A stretch of 64,000 nt of DNA from Hoeflea sp. 108 (GCF_000372965.1 NZ_KB890024.1:2668839-2732838); one strand, 5' to 3'. Counted from the stretch's first letter, positions 27,268-37,646 are shown. Notes: generated from the sequence alone by a model not told the origin. A program made the numbers and translations.

Positions 27268-27857
27268 TCCGACCCAAGGAGCTCGCGGTCGCCGCGATCG
27301 AGGATCAGCGGAATGATCAGGTCTTCCTCGTCATCGAGGTGCCGGGTCAGCATCGCCACCAGCCGTGCATTCTCGTCGGCGTAGGCGTCCGCAGCGAAAC
27401 GCTGTTTGTCCTGGCTTTCCTGGAGCGCGCGGATGAACCCGTTGGCGGAATGTGCGTTGCGCTCCAGTGCCTCGTGGATGAGGTGGTGGTCGGCGTCGAG
27501 AATATCGAAGCCGCGCTTCAGCCTGCTCTCCGCCTTGGCGAAAACAGGGAAGTAGTGATGGTCCTCGACATTGTGGTGACCGTCGAGGTTGCCGAGGAAA
27601 TGGTTGAGGCGTGGTGCGAACCAGCGGGCAAACTGCGCGGCGTCCATCCGGCCCTCGCGATAGTCGCCGATGCCAGCAGTCAGCATGCCTCCCAATTCGC
27701 GAAACATGTCGTGTCGCTGCAGCCACATCGACGCCATGCCATGGACGTTGTCATGGTCTAGCCAGTTCTCGCGCGGATACTTGGCGACGAGCCAGCGCAG
27801 GTCCTCGGGCAACCCCGCCCTGGATTCGAGATGATGGATATCGGCTTGGTCAGCCAT
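27264..27857 (-). CDS. Hemerythrin HHE domain protein
   Basis: The 197-residue helical protein has His and acidic residues spaced as in hemerythrin HHE domains: WLDHDNVHG, LDGHHNVEDHHYFP, DADHHLIHEAL and TRHLDDEEDLIIP. These would bind a di-iron centre. Related bacterial proteins sense or store oxygen, nitric oxide or iron; the role here is not known. No partner gene is obvious, as dgkA lies 41 bases downstream of its start in the opposite reading of the operon. Confidence 0.85.
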   Translation of the reverse strand: MADQADIHHLESRAGLPEDLRWLVAKYPRENWLDHDNVHGMASMWLQRHDMFRELGGMLTAGIGDYREGRMDAAQFARWFAPRLNHFLGNLDGHHNVEDHHYFPVFAKAESRLKRGFDILDADHHLIHEALERNAHSANGFIRALQESQDKQRFAADAYADENARLVAMLTRHLDDEEDLIIPLILDRGDRELLGSD

Positions 27858-27897
27858 GTCGGTCTCCTTTGGTAACCGACATGTAGGTACGCGTCCT

Positions 27898-28257
27898 TCA
27901 GATCGGAAGGCCGAACAGACGCTCGGCGATGGCGAAGCCCCAGATGCCCAGAACGATGAAGATCGAGATCAGCACGGCGAGCGAACCGCAATCCTTGGCA
28001 AGCTGGATGTCGATGTTGAACTCGCGGCTGACGGCATCGCACGCGGCCTCGATGCCGGTGTTGAGCACTTCCACCGTGATCAGGAACAGGATGGCGCCGA
28101 TCAGCAACGCGTAGCCGCTCCAGGTGCCGGCAACGAACCAGCCGATGGGAAGTGCCACGATCAGCAGCATCACTTCCTGCTGGAACGCCGCCTCGGTGCG
28201 AATGAGCCGCGAGAACGCACGCACCGAGTTCTGGAAAGCCTTTACCAGCCGCTCCAT
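27898..28257 (-). CDS. dgkA: Diacylglycerol kinase
   Basis: The 119-residue protein has three membrane helices and the prokaryotic DGK motifs: an N-terminal amphipathic helix with NSVRAFSRLIRTEAAFQQE, then EVLNTGIEAACD, with the catalytic Glu. It phosphorylates diacylglycerol to phosphatidate, recycling lipid left over from membrane-derived glucan synthesis. The ATG at 28257 gives the standard family length. It lies between the hemerythrin and dioxygenase genes on the same strand. Confidence 0.94.
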   Translation of the reverse strand: MERLVKAFQNSVRAFSRLIRTEAAFQQEVMLLIVALPIGWFVAGTWSGYALLIGAILFLITVEVLNTGIEAACDAVSREFNIDIQLAKDCGSLAVLISIFIVLGIWGFAIAERLFGLPI

Positions 28258-28307
28258 GAAATGCCCTTTCAAGTCTGTCGAAAGGGCATCATGTAGCGGC
28301 TTGGCGG

Positions 28308-29105
28308 TCACTCGAACAGATAGGAATCGTTGGCAAAGAAGCCGTGATCGACCGAATCGTGGACACGGCGACCTTTTGCCCCGCTGCCGGCAGCGCCATA
28401 GGCAAAGAAGATCGGCATCAAATGCTCGTCCGTCGGGTGGTTTTCCGACGGATACGGGGCACGCTCCTTCCACTGCAGCAGCGCATCGGTGTCACCGGAG
28501 CCAAGCTTGTCGGCGAACCATTCGGTGAACGCGGTGACCTTGCCGGCCAGCGCCGGATCTGGCTCGGCGCCATGCCTGAGCGTGGTGAAATAGGCGCGCA
28601 GATTATGGGTGATATGCCCGGACCCGATCAAAAGGATGCCCTCCTCGCGCAACGGTGCCAGCGCCTTGCCGATGGCATGGTGCCAAGCCGCATCGCGGCG
28701 CGGATCGATCGACACCTGCACGACCGGAATGTCCGCATCGGGGAAGGCCAGCATGAGCGGCGTCCACGTGCCATGGTCGTAGCCGCGCTTCTCGAAAGTA
28801 TGCGGCTCAAGGCCGGCAGCCTCGAGCATGCCATACACCTTCTCGGCCAGGGCCGGCTCCCCGGCGGCCGGATAGACCATCCTGTAGAGTTCAGGCGCGA
28901 AACCGCCAAAGTCGTAGATCATGCCCGGTTTGGGATCGGTTACGACAGCAACGCCGTCGGTCTCGAAATGCGCGGAAACGATGACGATGGCCTTCGGCTT
29001 CGAAATCAGGCCGGAAACACCTTCGAGATAATGGCGCGCCGACGTGTCGGCCAGCACGATGTCGGGGCCGCCATGCGAGATGAAAAGGGTAGGCAACGAG
29101 GTCAT
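28308..29105 (-). CDS. Class III extradiol ring-opening-type dioxygenase (DODA/YgiD-like)
   Basis: The 265-residue protein belongs to the LigB-type family with DODA/YgiD. It has the metal ligands His in FISHGGPD, His in SAHFE and a GHITHN motif, and a C-terminal DHGFFANDSY. It would bind a non-heme metal and open a catechol-like ring, with 4,5-DOPA the usual assigned substrate. The real substrate is unknown in rhizobia. Length and motif order are normal for the family. Confidence 0.88.
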   Translation of the reverse strand: MTSLPTLFISHGGPDIVLADTSARHYLEGVSGLISKPKAIVIVSAHFETDGVAVVTDPKPGMIYDFGGFAPELYRMVYPAAGEPALAEKVYGMLEAAGLEPHTFEKRGYDHGTWTPLMLAFPDADIPVVQVSIDPRRDAAWHHAIGKALAPLREEGILLIGSGHITHNLRAYFTTLRHGAEPDPALAGKVTAFTEWFADKLGSGDTDALLQWKERAPYPSENHPTDEHLMPIFFAYGAAGSGAKGRRVHDSVDHGFFANDSYLFE

Positions 29106-29209
29106 ATTCTTTCTCCTTGCCAGAGATATACGTCCTTGCCACTGTTTCCGGCAGAGCGTCGAAACACGACGAAGCGTTCAACAAATGAGAACGGTCGTCG
29201 TCTCGCCGA

Positions 29210-29629
29210 TCAATCCTCCAGAACCTTGAGCGATGGCGAAGAGCGATCGTATTTCGGCAGATCGTCGTCGAGTTCGTAATAGGAGCCCTTGTCGGCTACG
29301 AAGATGTGATAGCCGCCCGACAGCGACGACGGCTCATCAAACGAGCCGGCCATGATCGAGACGTAGTTGTCGTCGTTGGGCTTCCAGAACATCACCGACC
29401 CACAGCGGCTGCAGAACCCGCGGCGGGCAAAGTCGGATGCCGCATACCAGGTGACATTCTCGCTGCCCTCGATGTCGATCATGTCGTCGCCGACATTGGT
29501 CGCGGCGTAATAATGACCGCTCTGCTTGCGGCACATGGTGCAATGGCAATAAATGACGTCGCGAAGCGCGCCCTCTGCTGTGTAGCGCACTGCTCCACAC
29601 AAACATGACCCCTTGTGTAGATTCTCCAT
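29210..29629 (-). CDS. GFA/CENP-V domain zinc protein
   Basis: The 139-residue protein has the GFA (glutathione-dependent formaldehyde-activating-like) zinc sites: CLCGAVRY, then CHCTMCRKQSG and FCSRCGSVMFW. Two zinc ions are expected. Most members have no proven enzyme role, so the name indicates fold only. It is alone on its strand with a gap on each side. Confidence 0.9.
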   Translation of the reverse strand: MENLHKGSCLCGAVRYTAEGALRDVIYCHCTMCRKQSGHYYAATNVGDDMIDIEGSENVTWYAASDFARRGFCSRCGSVMFWKPNDDNYVSIMAGSFDEPSSLSGGYHIFVADKGSYYELDDDLPKYDRSSPSLKVLED

Positions 29630-29960
29630 TGCCGTCCTCTTCTGCTGGCTGTAGGTCGCAGGTTAGCTTCCCTAAAGGTAATATGCACAGGGATTCGCGA
29701 CATCGGATGTTGCGGCCAGCACAGAGATCGCTTCTGGCACATTGGAATATACACCCTGTGGTAGAAAAACAGGCGAAGTGACCATGCAAATTAAGGAAAC
29801 TTTAGCCCGCCCGAATTAAGGCTCATACAAGCGACGAAAGCAGAGGGGACCTGCGTCGTTGCCAGCACTCTCTTTCATGCCGTTCACGCCCCCGACCGGC
29901 CACTCGCCCGTGCATCGCAGGCGTTTTGGCTGTTGGCCGGCCAACTGAAATGGGAACTAA
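29630..29960. other. Intergenic region upstream of the diguanylate cyclase gene
   Basis: About 330 bases separate the divergent GFA and diguanylate cyclase genes. It is noticeably AT-richer than the flanking genes and holds no convincing reading frame. Promoters for both genes are expected here; I could not assign a clear -35/-10 pair. Confidence 0.5.
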
Positions 29961-31031
29961 ATGCAACCTGCCGCAGCCCCGACCGATCGAGGCAACGACC
30001 TTGCGAGCACCGTCGTGGCGACGATGAGCCAGATGGGTGTCGTCGGCCTGCCGCGCAACTACGAAATCTTCTACGAAGCCCTAACCGGTTCCAATACGGC
30101 GTTGAGCCTCGAGGTGATCGCACTCGGCAACCGCCCGACCCAGGAGCAGCTCGACCAGATCGGCCAGAAATTCTTCGCCCAGAGCCATGGCCAGGGCATC
30201 GTCGAGCACGCGCGTGAAGTGCTGGCGCGCGAGCTCGAAGGCGTGGCCGGCCTGCTGCGCAACGAGCGCAGCCACATCGAACGCTACGGCAAGGTTCTGG
30301 ACGAGACGTCGAGCGGACTCAACAGCCGCACCGCCATGTCGCAGGACCTGCTGCAGAAGATCGTCAGCGTGATGTCGGTGGCGACAGCATCCACGATCGA
30401 CCACGGCAAACAGTTCGCGACGCAGCTGGGCGACAAGTCGGCAGAGCTCGAGACCGTCAAGTCGAAGCTCGAGGAATACAAGCGCCTGGCCGACACGGAC
30501 CCCCTCACCCATGTGTGGAACCGCCGCGCCTTCGACAAGCGCATCGCAAGTATCTACAACAACAACAAGGGCATCCTGTTCAGCGCCCTGATCCTGGCCG
30601 ACATCGACCGTTTCAAGGACATCAACGACCGCCACGGCCACCCTGTCGGCGACAAGATCCTGCGCATCATCGCCGACATCTTCCAGTCCAGCGTCCACCA
30701 GGACATGTTCGTGGCGCGCACCGGCGGCGAGGAGTTCGCCCTGATCATCGAAGGCACGACCGAAGACGCCACCTACGAGATCGCCGACCGTATCCGCCTG
30801 CTTGTCGCCCAGACCCAGCTGAAGGACATCGAGCCGGGCCTCAACTGCGGCCAGGTCACGGTTTCGATGGGCATCTGCATGGCGTCAGAGGCCGAAAGCC
30901 CCGACGACCTCTATGCCAAGGCCGATCGGGCGCTTTATCGCTCGAAGCTGGTCGGCCGCAATCGCGTCACCCGCTATTCGACGATCGCCGAGCGCCAGGG
31001 CAAGAGCTGGATGCTGTACAAGAAGGACTGA
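29961..31031 (+). CDS. Diguanylate cyclase (GGDEF domain)
   Basis: The 356-residue cytoplasmic protein has an N-terminal helical region (about residues 1-170, of a kind common in rhizobial GGDEF proteins, with no membrane segment). A GGDEF domain follows (about 180-340), with DPLTHVWNRRAFD and an active-site GGEEF. These residues are right for making cyclic di-GMP from GTP. The RxxD inhibitory site expected just ahead of GGEEF is not seen. No EAL domain is present. Confidence 0.93.
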   Translation: MQPAAAPTDRGNDLASTVVATMSQMGVVGLPRNYEIFYEALTGSNTALSLEVIALGNRPTQEQLDQIGQKFFAQSHGQGIVEHAREVLARELEGVAGLLRNERSHIERYGKVLDETSSGLNSRTAMSQDLLQKIVSVMSVATASTIDHGKQFATQLGDKSAELETVKSKLEEYKRLADTDPLTHVWNRRAFDKRIASIYNNNKGILFSALILADIDRFKDINDRHGHPVGDKILRIIADIFQSSVHQDMFVARTGGEEFALIIEGTTEDATYEIADRIRLLVAQTQLKDIEPGLNCGQVTVSMGICMASEAESPDDLYAKADRALYRSKLVGRNRVTRYSTIAERQGKSWMLYKKD

Positions 31032-31115
31032 CGGGGCATTTTGCCCCCTGCTTCGACCTGACCCTTTCCATGGGCATTTTTCTGACCTATATTTTCCAGA
31101 GAAATGGAGCATCCC

Positions 31116-31496
31116 ATGCGTAGCCAGACAAGTCCGGGACCTTCCGCTGCTCCCGGCGCAGTCATCACCAAGGCAACCTTGCGCGCCGCCGACATGCTCG
31201 GCGTCACCGCCAAGGCATTGTCTGCGATCATCGGCGTCTCCGAGGCGACGATTTCCCGTATGCGCCGGCAGGAATTTGCGCTCGAAACCGGCAGCAAGCC
31301 GTTCGAACTCGCGGTCCTGTTCGTGCGGCTGTTCCGCTCGCTCGACGCCATCGTCGGCGGCGAAGAGCCTGTCGCCCGCGCCTGGCTGAAAAACGACAAC
31401 GCAGCACTAGGCGCTGCCCCCCTTGAAAAGATCGCCACCATCACCGGGCTCGTCGATGTCATCGCCTACCTGGACGCCCGCCGCGCTCTCGTCTGA
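31116..31496 (+). CDS. Xre/MbcA/ParS-type antitoxin (DUF2384)
   Basis: This protein of about 126 residues has an N-terminal helix-turn-helix (LGVTAKALSAIIGVSEATISRMRR) and a C-terminal DUF2384-like region with an R-x-W-L-x-x-x-N motif. It is the antitoxin half of a RES-Xre module, neutralising the toxin and repressing the operon. Two starts are possible. The ATG at 31116 has GGAG at 31106-31109 with a 6-base spacer; the ATG at 31104 adds four residues and lacks a good site. The toxin gene starts 41 bases before this gene ends. Confidence 0.9.
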   Translation: MRSQTSPGPSAAPGAVITKATLRAADMLGVTAKALSAIIGVSEATISRMRRQEFALETGSKPFELAVLFVRLFRSLDAIVGGEEPVARAWLKNDNAALGAAPLEKIATITGLVDVIAYLDARRALV

Positions 31497-32226
31497 GGCC
31501 CGCGCCCTCGAAGGCCGGTGCTGGCGACTGGTGGAGGCGCAGCACCGCGTCTCGACTTTGAAGCTCGTCGACGATCTCGACGAACAGGCAGTGCTCGAGG
31601 AACTGATCGAGGCGACCAAGCCCGTTGTTCCCATCGAGTGCCGCAAGCTGCATTACCTGCTGGCGACGCCGTTCCGCTACGGCTCCAACTATCCCACCGG
31701 CTCGCGCTTCCGTCGCGCCGGAAAATCGCTTGGTATCTACTACGCCGCCGAGAAGGTGCAGACGGCGGTCGCCGAAATGGCTTTCTATCGCCTGCTGTTC
31801 TTCTCGGAATCGCCCGACACGCCATGGCCGAGCGACGCGGCCGAATACACGGCCTTCGCAGCATCGTTCAAAGTTGCGCGCGCGGTCGACCTGACATTGC
31901 CGCCATTGTCGGAAGACGCCGAAACCTGGACGCACCCGACGGACTACACTGCCTGCCAGCAACTGACTGACGACGCACGCGAAGCAGCCATGCAGGCGAT
32001 ACGCTATCGCTCGGTGCGCGATCCCCAGGGTGGCGCCAACCTGGCGCTTTTGACCTGCACGATCTTCGCCAAGGCAGCACCTGTCGAGCGCCAGACCTGG
32101 CGCATCCGGCTAGGGCCGACAGGCGTGCAGGCAATCTGCGAATTCCCCGAAAAGCGCATCGGCTTCGACCGCCAGAGCTTTGCCGGCGATCCTCGCCTCA
32201 AGGATATGCGCTGGACCCGCAAATGA
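31456..32226 (+). CDS. RES-domain toxin
   Basis: The 256-residue protein has the RES fold: an early Arg (CWRLVEAQHR), the FRYGSNYPTGSRFRR stretch, then the Tyr and Glu pair in GIYYAAEKVQTAVAE, and late Ser/Asn-containing turns. RES toxins break down NAD+ and stop growth. It overlaps the antitoxin gene by 41 bases in another frame. The ATG at 31456 is preferred to a TTG at 31423. A chromosomal location next to aromatic biosynthesis suggests a stable resident module rather than part of the prophage. Confidence 0.88.
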   Translation: MSSPTWTPAALSSEARALEGRCWRLVEAQHRVSTLKLVDDLDEQAVLEELIEATKPVVPIECRKLHYLLATPFRYGSNYPTGSRFRRAGKSLGIYYAAEKVQTAVAEMAFYRLLFFSESPDTPWPSDAAEYTAFAASFKVARAVDLTLPPLSEDAETWTHPTDYTACQQLTDDAREAAMQAIRYRSVRDPQGGANLALLTCTIFAKAAPVERQTWRIRLGPTGVQAICEFPEKRIGFDRQSFAGDPRLKDMRWTRK

Positions 32227-32254
32227 AAAAGGCGCCAGTCGAAACCGGCGCCTT
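32226..32254 (-). terminator. Terminator between class II DAHP synthase and the RES toxin gene
   Basis: AAGGCGCC (32229-32236) pairs with GGCGCCTT (32247-32254). Read on the minus strand the stem is followed by TTTTT, so it ends the class II DAHP synthase transcript. It overlaps the RES stop codon and may also slow plus-strand transcripts. Confidence 0.8.
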
Positions 32255-32277
32255 CGATTGAATATCCGACCTGCGGA

Positions 32278-33651
32278 TCAGGCGTTGACGGCCTTCTTCT
32301 GCTCGGTCACAGCCCCCTTGCGCAGCAGTTCCGAAACCAGGAAGGCCAGTTCGATCGCCTGATCGGCGTTGAGGCGCGGGTCGCAATGCGTGTGATAGCG
32401 GTCCTGCAGCTCCTCGGCGGTGATGGCGCGCGCGCCACCCGTGCATTCGGTGACATTGTTGCCGGTCATCTCGACATGGATGCCGCCCGGGTGCGTACCT
32501 TCCGAACGATGGATGTCGAAGAAGCTCTGCACTTCGCTCAGGATGCGGTCGAACGGGCGCGTCTTGTAGCCGGCAGCCGTGATCGTGTTGCCGTGCATCG
32601 GATCGCACGACCAGACGACCTTGCGGCCCTCCTTCTCGACGGCGCGGATCAGCTTCGGCAGATGCTCACCGACCTTGTCGTGGCCGAAGCGCGCGATCAG
32701 GGTCAGACGGCCTGCCTCGTTCTCCGGGTTGAGCAGGTCGATCAGCTTCAACAAGCTGTCGGGCGTCAGCGAGGGACCACACTTGAGACCAAGCGGGTTC
32801 TTCACGCCACGGCAGTACTCGACATGCGCGTGATCGACCTGGCGCGTACGGTCGCCGATCCAGATCATGTGGCCCGAGGTCGCGTACCAGTCGCCCGAGG
32901 TCGAGTCGACGCGGGTCAGCGCCTGCTCGTAGCCGAGCAGCAGCGCCTCGTGGCTGGTGTAGAAGTCGGTCTCGCGCAGCGCGTAGTTCGTCTCCGAGGT
33001 GATGCCGACGGCCTTCATGAAGTCCATCGTCTCGGTGATGCGGTTGGCCAGTGCCTCATAGCGCTCGCCCTGCGGGCTGTTGGAAACGAAGCCGAGCATC
33101 CACTTGTGCACGTTCTCGAGGCTGGCATAGCCACCCTGGGCGAAGGCGCGCAAAAGGTTCAGCGTCGCAGCCGACTGGCGGTACGCCATTTCCTGGCGTG
33201 CCGGATCGGGCACGCGAGACTTCTCGTCGAAGGCCGGGCCATTGATGATGTCGCCGCGATAGCTCGGCAGCGTGACGTCGCCCTTGGTCTCGTTGTCGGC
33301 CGAACGCGGCTTGGCGAACTGGCCGGCAATGCGGCCGACCTTCACCACCGGCTGCGCGCCGGCGAAAGTCAGCACGACCGACATCTGCAGGAAGACGCGG
33401 AAGAAGTCGCGGATATTGTCGGCGCCGTGCTCGGCGAAGCTTTCGGCGCAGTCGCCGCCCTGGAGCAGGAAGGCCTCGCCATTGGCGACGGCTGCCAGTT
33501 GCTTCTTCAGCTTTCTCGCTTCACCTGCAAAAACCAAGGGGGGAAACGTGGCGAGACGGGCTTCCGTTTCTGCGAGAGCCGCAGCGTCCGGATAAGCCGG
33601 AACCTGCTGAATCGGCATGCTTCTCCAGGAATTCGGTGACCATTTCGTCAT
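32278..33651 (-). CDS. Class II 3-deoxy-7-phosphoheptulonate (DAHP) synthase
   Basis: The 457-residue protein is the plant-like (type II) DAHP synthase. Recognisable segments include LLQGGDCAESF, SGHMIWIGDRTRQ, GVKNPLGLKCGPS, WSCDPMHGNT and the C-terminal THCDPRLN. It joins phosphoenolpyruvate and erythrose-4-phosphate, the first step of aromatic amino acid synthesis. The ATG at 33651 gives the usual N-terminus MTKWSPNSWR. A terminator follows at 32226-32254. Confidence 0.96.
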   Translation of the reverse strand: MTKWSPNSWRSMPIQQVPAYPDAAALAETEARLATFPPLVFAGEARKLKKQLAAVANGEAFLLQGGDCAESFAEHGADNIRDFFRVFLQMSVVLTFAGAQPVVKVGRIAGQFAKPRSADNETKGDVTLPSYRGDIINGPAFDEKSRVPDPARQEMAYRQSAATLNLLRAFAQGGYASLENVHKWMLGFVSNSPQGERYEALANRITETMDFMKAVGITSETNYALRETDFYTSHEALLLGYEQALTRVDSTSGDWYATSGHMIWIGDRTRQVDHAHVEYCRGVKNPLGLKCGPSLTPDSLLKLIDLLNPENEAGRLTLIARFGHDKVGEHLPKLIRAVEKEGRKVVWSCDPMHGNTITAAGYKTRPFDRILSEVQSFFDIHRSEGTHPGGIHVEMTGNNVTECTGGARAITAEELQDRYHTHCDPRLNADQAIELAFLVSELLRKGAVTEQKKAVNA

Positions 33652-33808
33652 GTTAGCACCCAAAAGTTTTGTCAGCGGGCACCTCACCCGCGCTGTGACC
33701 CGCCATTACGGGAACGCGGCTGTTTACACGATGACGAGCCTCTATTCCACCCCGGAATCCCCTAGGGACCAAGGTTTCACTGCGGAAGGTCCGGAAGCCG
33801 CCGCAACG

Positions 33809-35203
<1,395 letters not shown>

Positions 35204-35340
35204 GGTGTTCCTTCCTGCAGGCAATCGGTGCGCGCCTCAGGCCATAGGGAGCATTGCCCGGACGCATGTGAATTCAAGGATGCTGCAACGCCGATACTTG
35301 GCGTGCCGCGGTGCGCCACAGGTAGTGGTGCAAGCACAAA

Positions 35341-35365
35341 AAGAAAAGCCCGGCATAAGCCGGGC
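35341..35365 (-). terminator. Terminator after the DUF2059 gene
   Basis: GCCCGGC (35348-35354) and GCCGGGC (35359-35365) form a perfect 7-bp stem with a four-base loop. On the minus strand it is followed by a T-rich run (TTTTCTT), so it ends the rpiA-DUF2059 transcript. Confidence 0.85.
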
Positions 35366-35396
35366 CCGTCTCATCGTGACTGTTGGTCGCGGCCGA

Positions 35397-35960
35397 TTAC
35401 TTCTTCGGCGCCTCAGGGGTCACGGGCGCAGCACCCTCGGTGACGGCCGGAGCCTTGGCGCCGGCGACCGCCGTCAGCTTCTCGCCGACCTGCTGGGCAA
35501 GGTCGCGGGCAATGCCGTTCTGCCAGATGTCTGCAGCTTTCACCAGTTCGCGCGAGGCGATCGGGCCGTTCTCGATCAGCTTCTTGCCGGCTTCCGAATT
35601 GTAGAAGGCCGCGATCTCGGTCAGTTCCTTCTCGTTGAAGGACTTGGCGTAGGCAATCGCCGCTTCCTTCTCGAGATCGGCGCGACGGGCGGCCATGGCA
35701 AGCGTCTTCTCATCGACCGTCTGGGTGATGATTTCCTGCATGTCGGGGTTCTGCTGGATCAGCTGCTGCTTCAGCGCAAATGCCGCCTGCGGCAGGATGC
35801 CGTCGAACGAATCGGTTGCGTGAATCGCAGCGATGGCCGCATGGGCCGCCTTGAGATGGGCTTCACCGATCTCCTGGGCCTGGGCCGAGAACGCAATGGC
35901 TGCAAAAGCCGAAGCCGCCACCATGACGGAGAAGCCGCGAAGCCGGTTTGTCGAAATCAT
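35397..35960 (-). CDS. DUF2059 exported protein
   Basis: The 187-residue protein has a signal peptide with cleavage near AFSAQAQ (about residue 28). The helical DUF2059 domain (about 60-150) follows, with the family ELTEIAAFYNSEAGKKL motif. A Pro/Ala/Lys-rich tail closes it. It is periplasmic, function unknown. The start lies 18 bases after the rpiA stop, so the two are probably one operon. Confidence 0.88.
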   Translation of the reverse strand: MISTNRLRGFSVMVAASAFAAIAFSAQAQEIGEAHLKAAHAAIAAIHATDSFDGILPQAAFALKQQLIQQNPDMQEIITQTVDEKTLAMAARRADLEKEAAIAYAKSFNEKELTEIAAFYNSEAGKKLIENGPIASRELVKAADIWQNGIARDLAQQVGEKLTAVAGAKAPAVTEGAAPVTPEAPKK

Positions 35961-35978
35961 GATGAATAGAACTCCTGT

Positions 35979-36677
35979 TTAGAGAGCCGGATGAACGGTT
36001 CTGACACCGTCGGAGCCGGCAATGACGGCAACGGTGGCCAAGCCGAGAAAGAGACCATGCTCGACGACGCCAGGAATGGCGTGAAGGGCATCCGAAAGCG
36101 CTCTTGTATCGGGAATGCGGCCAAAAGATGCATCGATAATGAAATGTCCACCGTCGGTTACGAAGGTCTCGCCGCCGGTCTTGCGCAGCACCAGCGAACC
36201 GGAAAGGCCGAGCTTTTCCGCTGCCTTTGCGATGGCGATTTCGGTGGCTCTGAGACCAAACGGATTGACCTCGATCGGCAGTGGGAAGCGGCCGAGCGTC
36301 TCGACCAGCTTGGACTGGTCGGCGATCACGATCATGCGCGCCGAGGCCGCCGCGACGATCTTCTCGCGCAGCAACGCACCGCCGCCGCCCTTGACCAGCG
36401 TAAGTGCTGGATCGATCTCGTCGGCACCGTCGATGGTAAGGTCGAGCTCGGGTGTCTCTTCCAGCGTCGACAGCGGAACCGCCAGCTCGCGGCAAAGCGT
36501 GGCGGTCCGTTCAGACGTCGGCACGCCGATGACCTGCATGCCGGCCGCAACCTTTTCGGCCAGCAGGCGGACGAATTCCTCGGCGGTGGAACCTGTACCG
36601 ATGCCCAGGCGCATACCGCTCTCGACATAACCGAGTGCGGCCCGTGCCGCCTCGATCTTCAAAGCCTTGGCATCCAT
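35979..36677 (-). CDS. rpiA: Ribose-5-phosphate isomerase A
   Basis: The 232-residue protein has the RpiA signature: GIGTGSTAEEF for phosphate binding, then TIDGADEID with catalytic Asp residues and the GGGGALLREK loop. It interconverts ribose-5-phosphate and ribulose-5-phosphate in the pentose phosphate pathway. It diverges from gph with about 140 bases between, and leads the DUF2059 gene. Confidence 0.96.
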   Translation of the reverse strand: MDAKALKIEAARAALGYVESGMRLGIGTGSTAEEFVRLLAEKVAAGMQVIGVPTSERTATLCRELAVPLSTLEETPELDLTIDGADEIDPALTLVKGGGGALLREKIVAAASARMIVIADQSKLVETLGRFPLPIEVNPFGLRATEIAIAKAAEKLGLSGSLVLRKTGGETFVTDGGHFIIDASFGRIPDTRALSDALHAIPGVVEHGLFLGLATVAVIAGSDGVRTVHPAL

Positions 36678-36820
36678 GACTTGTTCGCAAATTCCCAGAT
36701 TACAGGCTTGGCTCCTAGCATTTTTGCCGATTGGGTCAAAGGCTTTATGGACCGCGGGTTGCGCCGCCTGGGCGCGAAGGCTATCGCCTTTGGCGAAATA
36801 TGAACCCGTGAAAGCAAGCC

Positions 36821-37504
36821 ATGTCCAGACCGATCATCGTATTCGACCTCGACGGAACCCTTGTCGACACTGCTCCCGACCTGCTCGACAGCCTGAACCA
36901 CACGCTGGTGGCCGGCGGCCTCGCCCAGGTGGACGACAATGCCTTCCGCCGGTTCGTCGGCATGGGCGGCAAGATCATGATCGAACGGGCTTATGCCGCG
37001 CAGCGCAAGGCGCTTGCGGGCGAAGAGCACGAGCGCATGCACGACATTTTCCTCGATCACTACACGCTCAACATCCCCGGCCGTTCGCAGCCCTATCCGG
37101 GTGTGGTGGCTGCCATGGAGCGCTTCGCCGATGCCGGTTACTTGCTTGCCGTCTGCACCAACAAATACGAGACGCTTGCCCGCAACCTGATCGGCGGGCT
37201 CGGCCTTGCCGACCGCTTCGCCGCCATCACCGGCCCAGAAACATTCGGCATCCGCAAACCCGACCCGAGGCACCTGACCAAGACCATCGCCATGGCCGGC
37301 GGCGATGCCTCGCGTGCTGTCATGGTCGGCGATTCGGTCACCGACATCGACACGGCCAAGGCCGCCGGCATCCCCGTTGTCGCCGTCGACTTCGGTTACA
37401 CGGATCGCCACGTCAGTGAATTCGAGCCCTCGGCAATCATCTCGCACTATGACGAACTGACGCTTGGCCTGGCTGAAAAGCTGATAGCTGCGGGAAGTCG
37501 CTAA
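36821..37504 (+). CDS. gph: Phosphoglycolate phosphatase (HAD family)
   Basis: The 227-residue HAD hydrolase has motif I FDLDGTLVDTAPDLL with the nucleophilic Asp, motif II VCTNK, and motif III/IV KPDPRHL with MVGDSVTDI. The cap domain is type C1 (about residues 15-85), as in Gph. It dephosphorylates 2-phosphoglycolate. A close HAD phosphatase with another substrate cannot be fully ruled out. Confidence 0.92.
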   Translation: MSRPIIVFDLDGTLVDTAPDLLDSLNHTLVAGGLAQVDDNAFRRFVGMGGKIMIERAYAAQRKALAGEEHERMHDIFLDHYTLNIPGRSQPYPGVVAAMERFADAGYLLAVCTNKYETLARNLIGGLGLADRFAAITGPETFGIRKPDPRHLTKTIAMAGGDASRAVMVGDSVTDIDTAKAAGIPVVAVDFGYTDRHVSEFEPSAIISHYDELTLGLAEKLIAAGSR

Positions 37505-37511
37505 AGCCGCC

Positions 37512-37540
37512 TTGACACAGCTCCCGCCCCTCCCCTATAT
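37512..37540 (+). promoter_or_regulatory. Sigma-70-type promoter of tRNA-Val
   Basis: A perfect -35 TTGACA (37512-37517) is followed after 17 bases by CTATAT (37535-37540). The tRNA begins about 31 bases downstream of the -10. The layout fits a strong stable-RNA promoter. Confidence 0.8.
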
Positions 37541-37571
37541 CGCCGTCACGTTCGGCCTAAGGGCCTCGGAC

Positions 37572-37646
37572 GGGCGATTAGCTCAGCGGGAGAGCACACC
37601 CTTCACACGGGTGGGGTCATAGGTTCAATCCCTATATCGCCCACCA
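37572..37646 (+). tRNA. tRNA-Val (anticodon CAC)
   Basis: The 75-base gene folds as a tRNA: acceptor GGGCGAT pairs with ATCGCCC, the D-arm has AGCTCAGCGGGAGAGC, the anticodon stem CACCC/GGGTG holds the loop TTCACAC with anticodon CAC, and the T-arm is AGGTTCAATCCCT. CCA is encoded. It is the likely left attachment site of the prophage that follows. Confidence 0.97.

Noticed and set aside
31034..31048. GGGGCATTTTGCCCC hairpin after the diguanylate cyclase gene as a terminator
   Set aside because: The stem is only five to six pairs and no T-run follows, so it was not listed as a feature.
32386..33639. 417-codon plus-strand frame opposite class II DAHP synthase
   Set aside because: It is an antisense shadow of a well-recognised enzyme.
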